Of a DNA stretch of 37,292 nucleotides, positions 37,044-37,292 are shown piece after piece; position 1 is the first letter of the stretch; every line of letters begins with the position of its first letter. The position numbers and the translations under genes are program-made. The stretch spans positions 1 through 37,292 of the forward strand of contig JASBRL010000063.1 of the NCBI GenBank assembly GCA_030149475.1. Direction: 5' to 3'. The notes under the pieces were generated by a model that made no database searches, was not told the origin of the DNA, and saw nothing but the letters and a program-made list of their open reading frames with translations. Source of the DNA: Marinobacter sp. (GTDB lineage Bacteria; Pseudomonadota; Gammaproteobacteria; Pseudomonadales; Oleiphilaceae).

Positions 37044-37076
37044 GAGCTTGCAGCGGTACTCCGGTCAGAGCATTAA

Positions 37077-37129
37077 GGAACCTCTGATTAAGTCTATTGA
37101 CGATTCTGCAAGTGTTCAGCGGCTCATTT
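37077..37129 (+). repeat. Second long copy of the dispersed GGAACCTCTGATTAA repeat
   Basis: The first 40 bases are identical to the copy at 99-138 in inverted orientation. Similarity continues weakly to about 37129 and takes in the stop codon of the partial minus-strand gene. It lies 34 bases after the SLC13 transporter stop codon. Orientation suggests that the element's body extends to the right, into what reads as coding sequence, so this copy may be only an end. Confidence 0.7.
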
Positions 37130-37292
37130 GGCCAGGATGTCGCAGCACAGCACCTTAAGCTCGCCGTTGTCCGCGAAGGCAAGCGACAGGGTTACGCACA
37201 TATAGGCGCCGGTGACGGACAGGTAGGGTCGGGTAACGTGAATGCGTTCGGGCTGCGCCAGCGCCTGTTTGAGGTAGTGCTGTCGATACCAG
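37124..37292 (-). CDS. 3' end of a sensor-domain protein (partial)
   Basis: The last 55 codons of a gene that enters from beyond the right edge, ending with TGA at 37124-37126. The protein end includes WYRQHYLKQAL, RPYLSVTGAYMCVTLSLAF and KVLCCDILAK. This pattern resembles the distal part of Cache/PDC or YkuI_C-like domains found in c-di-GMP enzymes and some sensor proteins, but the family is not certain. No catalytic domain is visible. The stop codon lies inside sequence similar to the dispersed repeat at 37077, so the reading frame may have been trimmed or extended by that element. Confidence 0.6.
   Translation of the reverse strand, partial: WYRQHYLKQALAQPERIHVTRPYLSVTGAYMCVTLSLAFADNGELKVLCCDILAK

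Noticed and set aside
8..37129. The repeats at both window ends as borders of a genomic island
   Set aside because: The genes between them are largely housekeeping or operonic with even composition, there is no integrase, and similar repeat copies occur inside the window.

Overview
The window reads as chromosomal DNA of a GC-rich, aerobic, chemo- and light-responsive gammaproteobacterium. A Marinobacter-like marine bacterium is my best guess. The E. coli/Pseudomonas-type serA and parE, the Pseudomonas-type acyclic terpene (atu) cluster, TRAP transport genes and REP-like palindromes all fit, but the genus is inference. I see no transposase, integrase, tRNA, rRNA or CRISPR.

Layout. At 1-138 is one end of a dispersed repeat. 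serA (minus) with its terminator is divergent from a D-2-hydroxyglutarate dehydrogenase gene. A LysE-type exporter and a small PEP-CTERM protein gene converge on one bidirectional terminator. Next come a zinc-ligand-less sirtuin, a repeat-bounded spacer and a chemoreceptor with an extra C-terminal sensor-like domain, then an ABC1/AarF kinase-like gene and a compact purine operon (NCS2 permease, apt, FAH-family hydrolase). A BLUF photoreceptor with a C-terminal membrane anchor and an MDR quinone reductase-like gene follow.

The core, about 13.7-25.1 kb, is a near-complete acyclic terpene utilisation cluster for citronellol/geraniol-type acids: atuR divergent from atuA-B-C-D-E-F, then atuH. No atuG is present. 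A TetR-type operator lies between the divergent promoters, directly inside the predicted atuA -35/-10 spacer. A 113-bp nested palindrome splits the operon between atuC and atuD. AtuB carries the 2,4-dienoyl-CoA-reductase-like active-site variant instead of the usual SDR YxxxK.

From 25.4 to 29.6 kb lies a three-gene cassette: a lipoprotein, a DUF6091-type periplasmic binding protein, and a fused TRAP permease with a periplasmic insert, closed by a strong terminator. It may be a TatT-associated (TPAT-like) TRAP system. From 29.7 to 33.0 kb a subtilisin-family lipoprotein is followed by a PrcB-domain lipoprotein. That pairing recalls the dentilisin protease complex of Treponema. parE, an SLC13/TrkA-C transporter and the cut-off 3' end of a sensor-domain gene close the window.

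A dispersed repeat family starting GGAACCTCTGATTAA recurs at both window ends, behind the sirtuin gene and upstream of parE, often as inverted pairs. In at least two places it overlaps the stop codon of the adjacent gene. The best candidates for something new are the protease/PrcB pair, the lipoprotein-TRAP cassette, the membrane-anchored BLUF protein and the repeat family.
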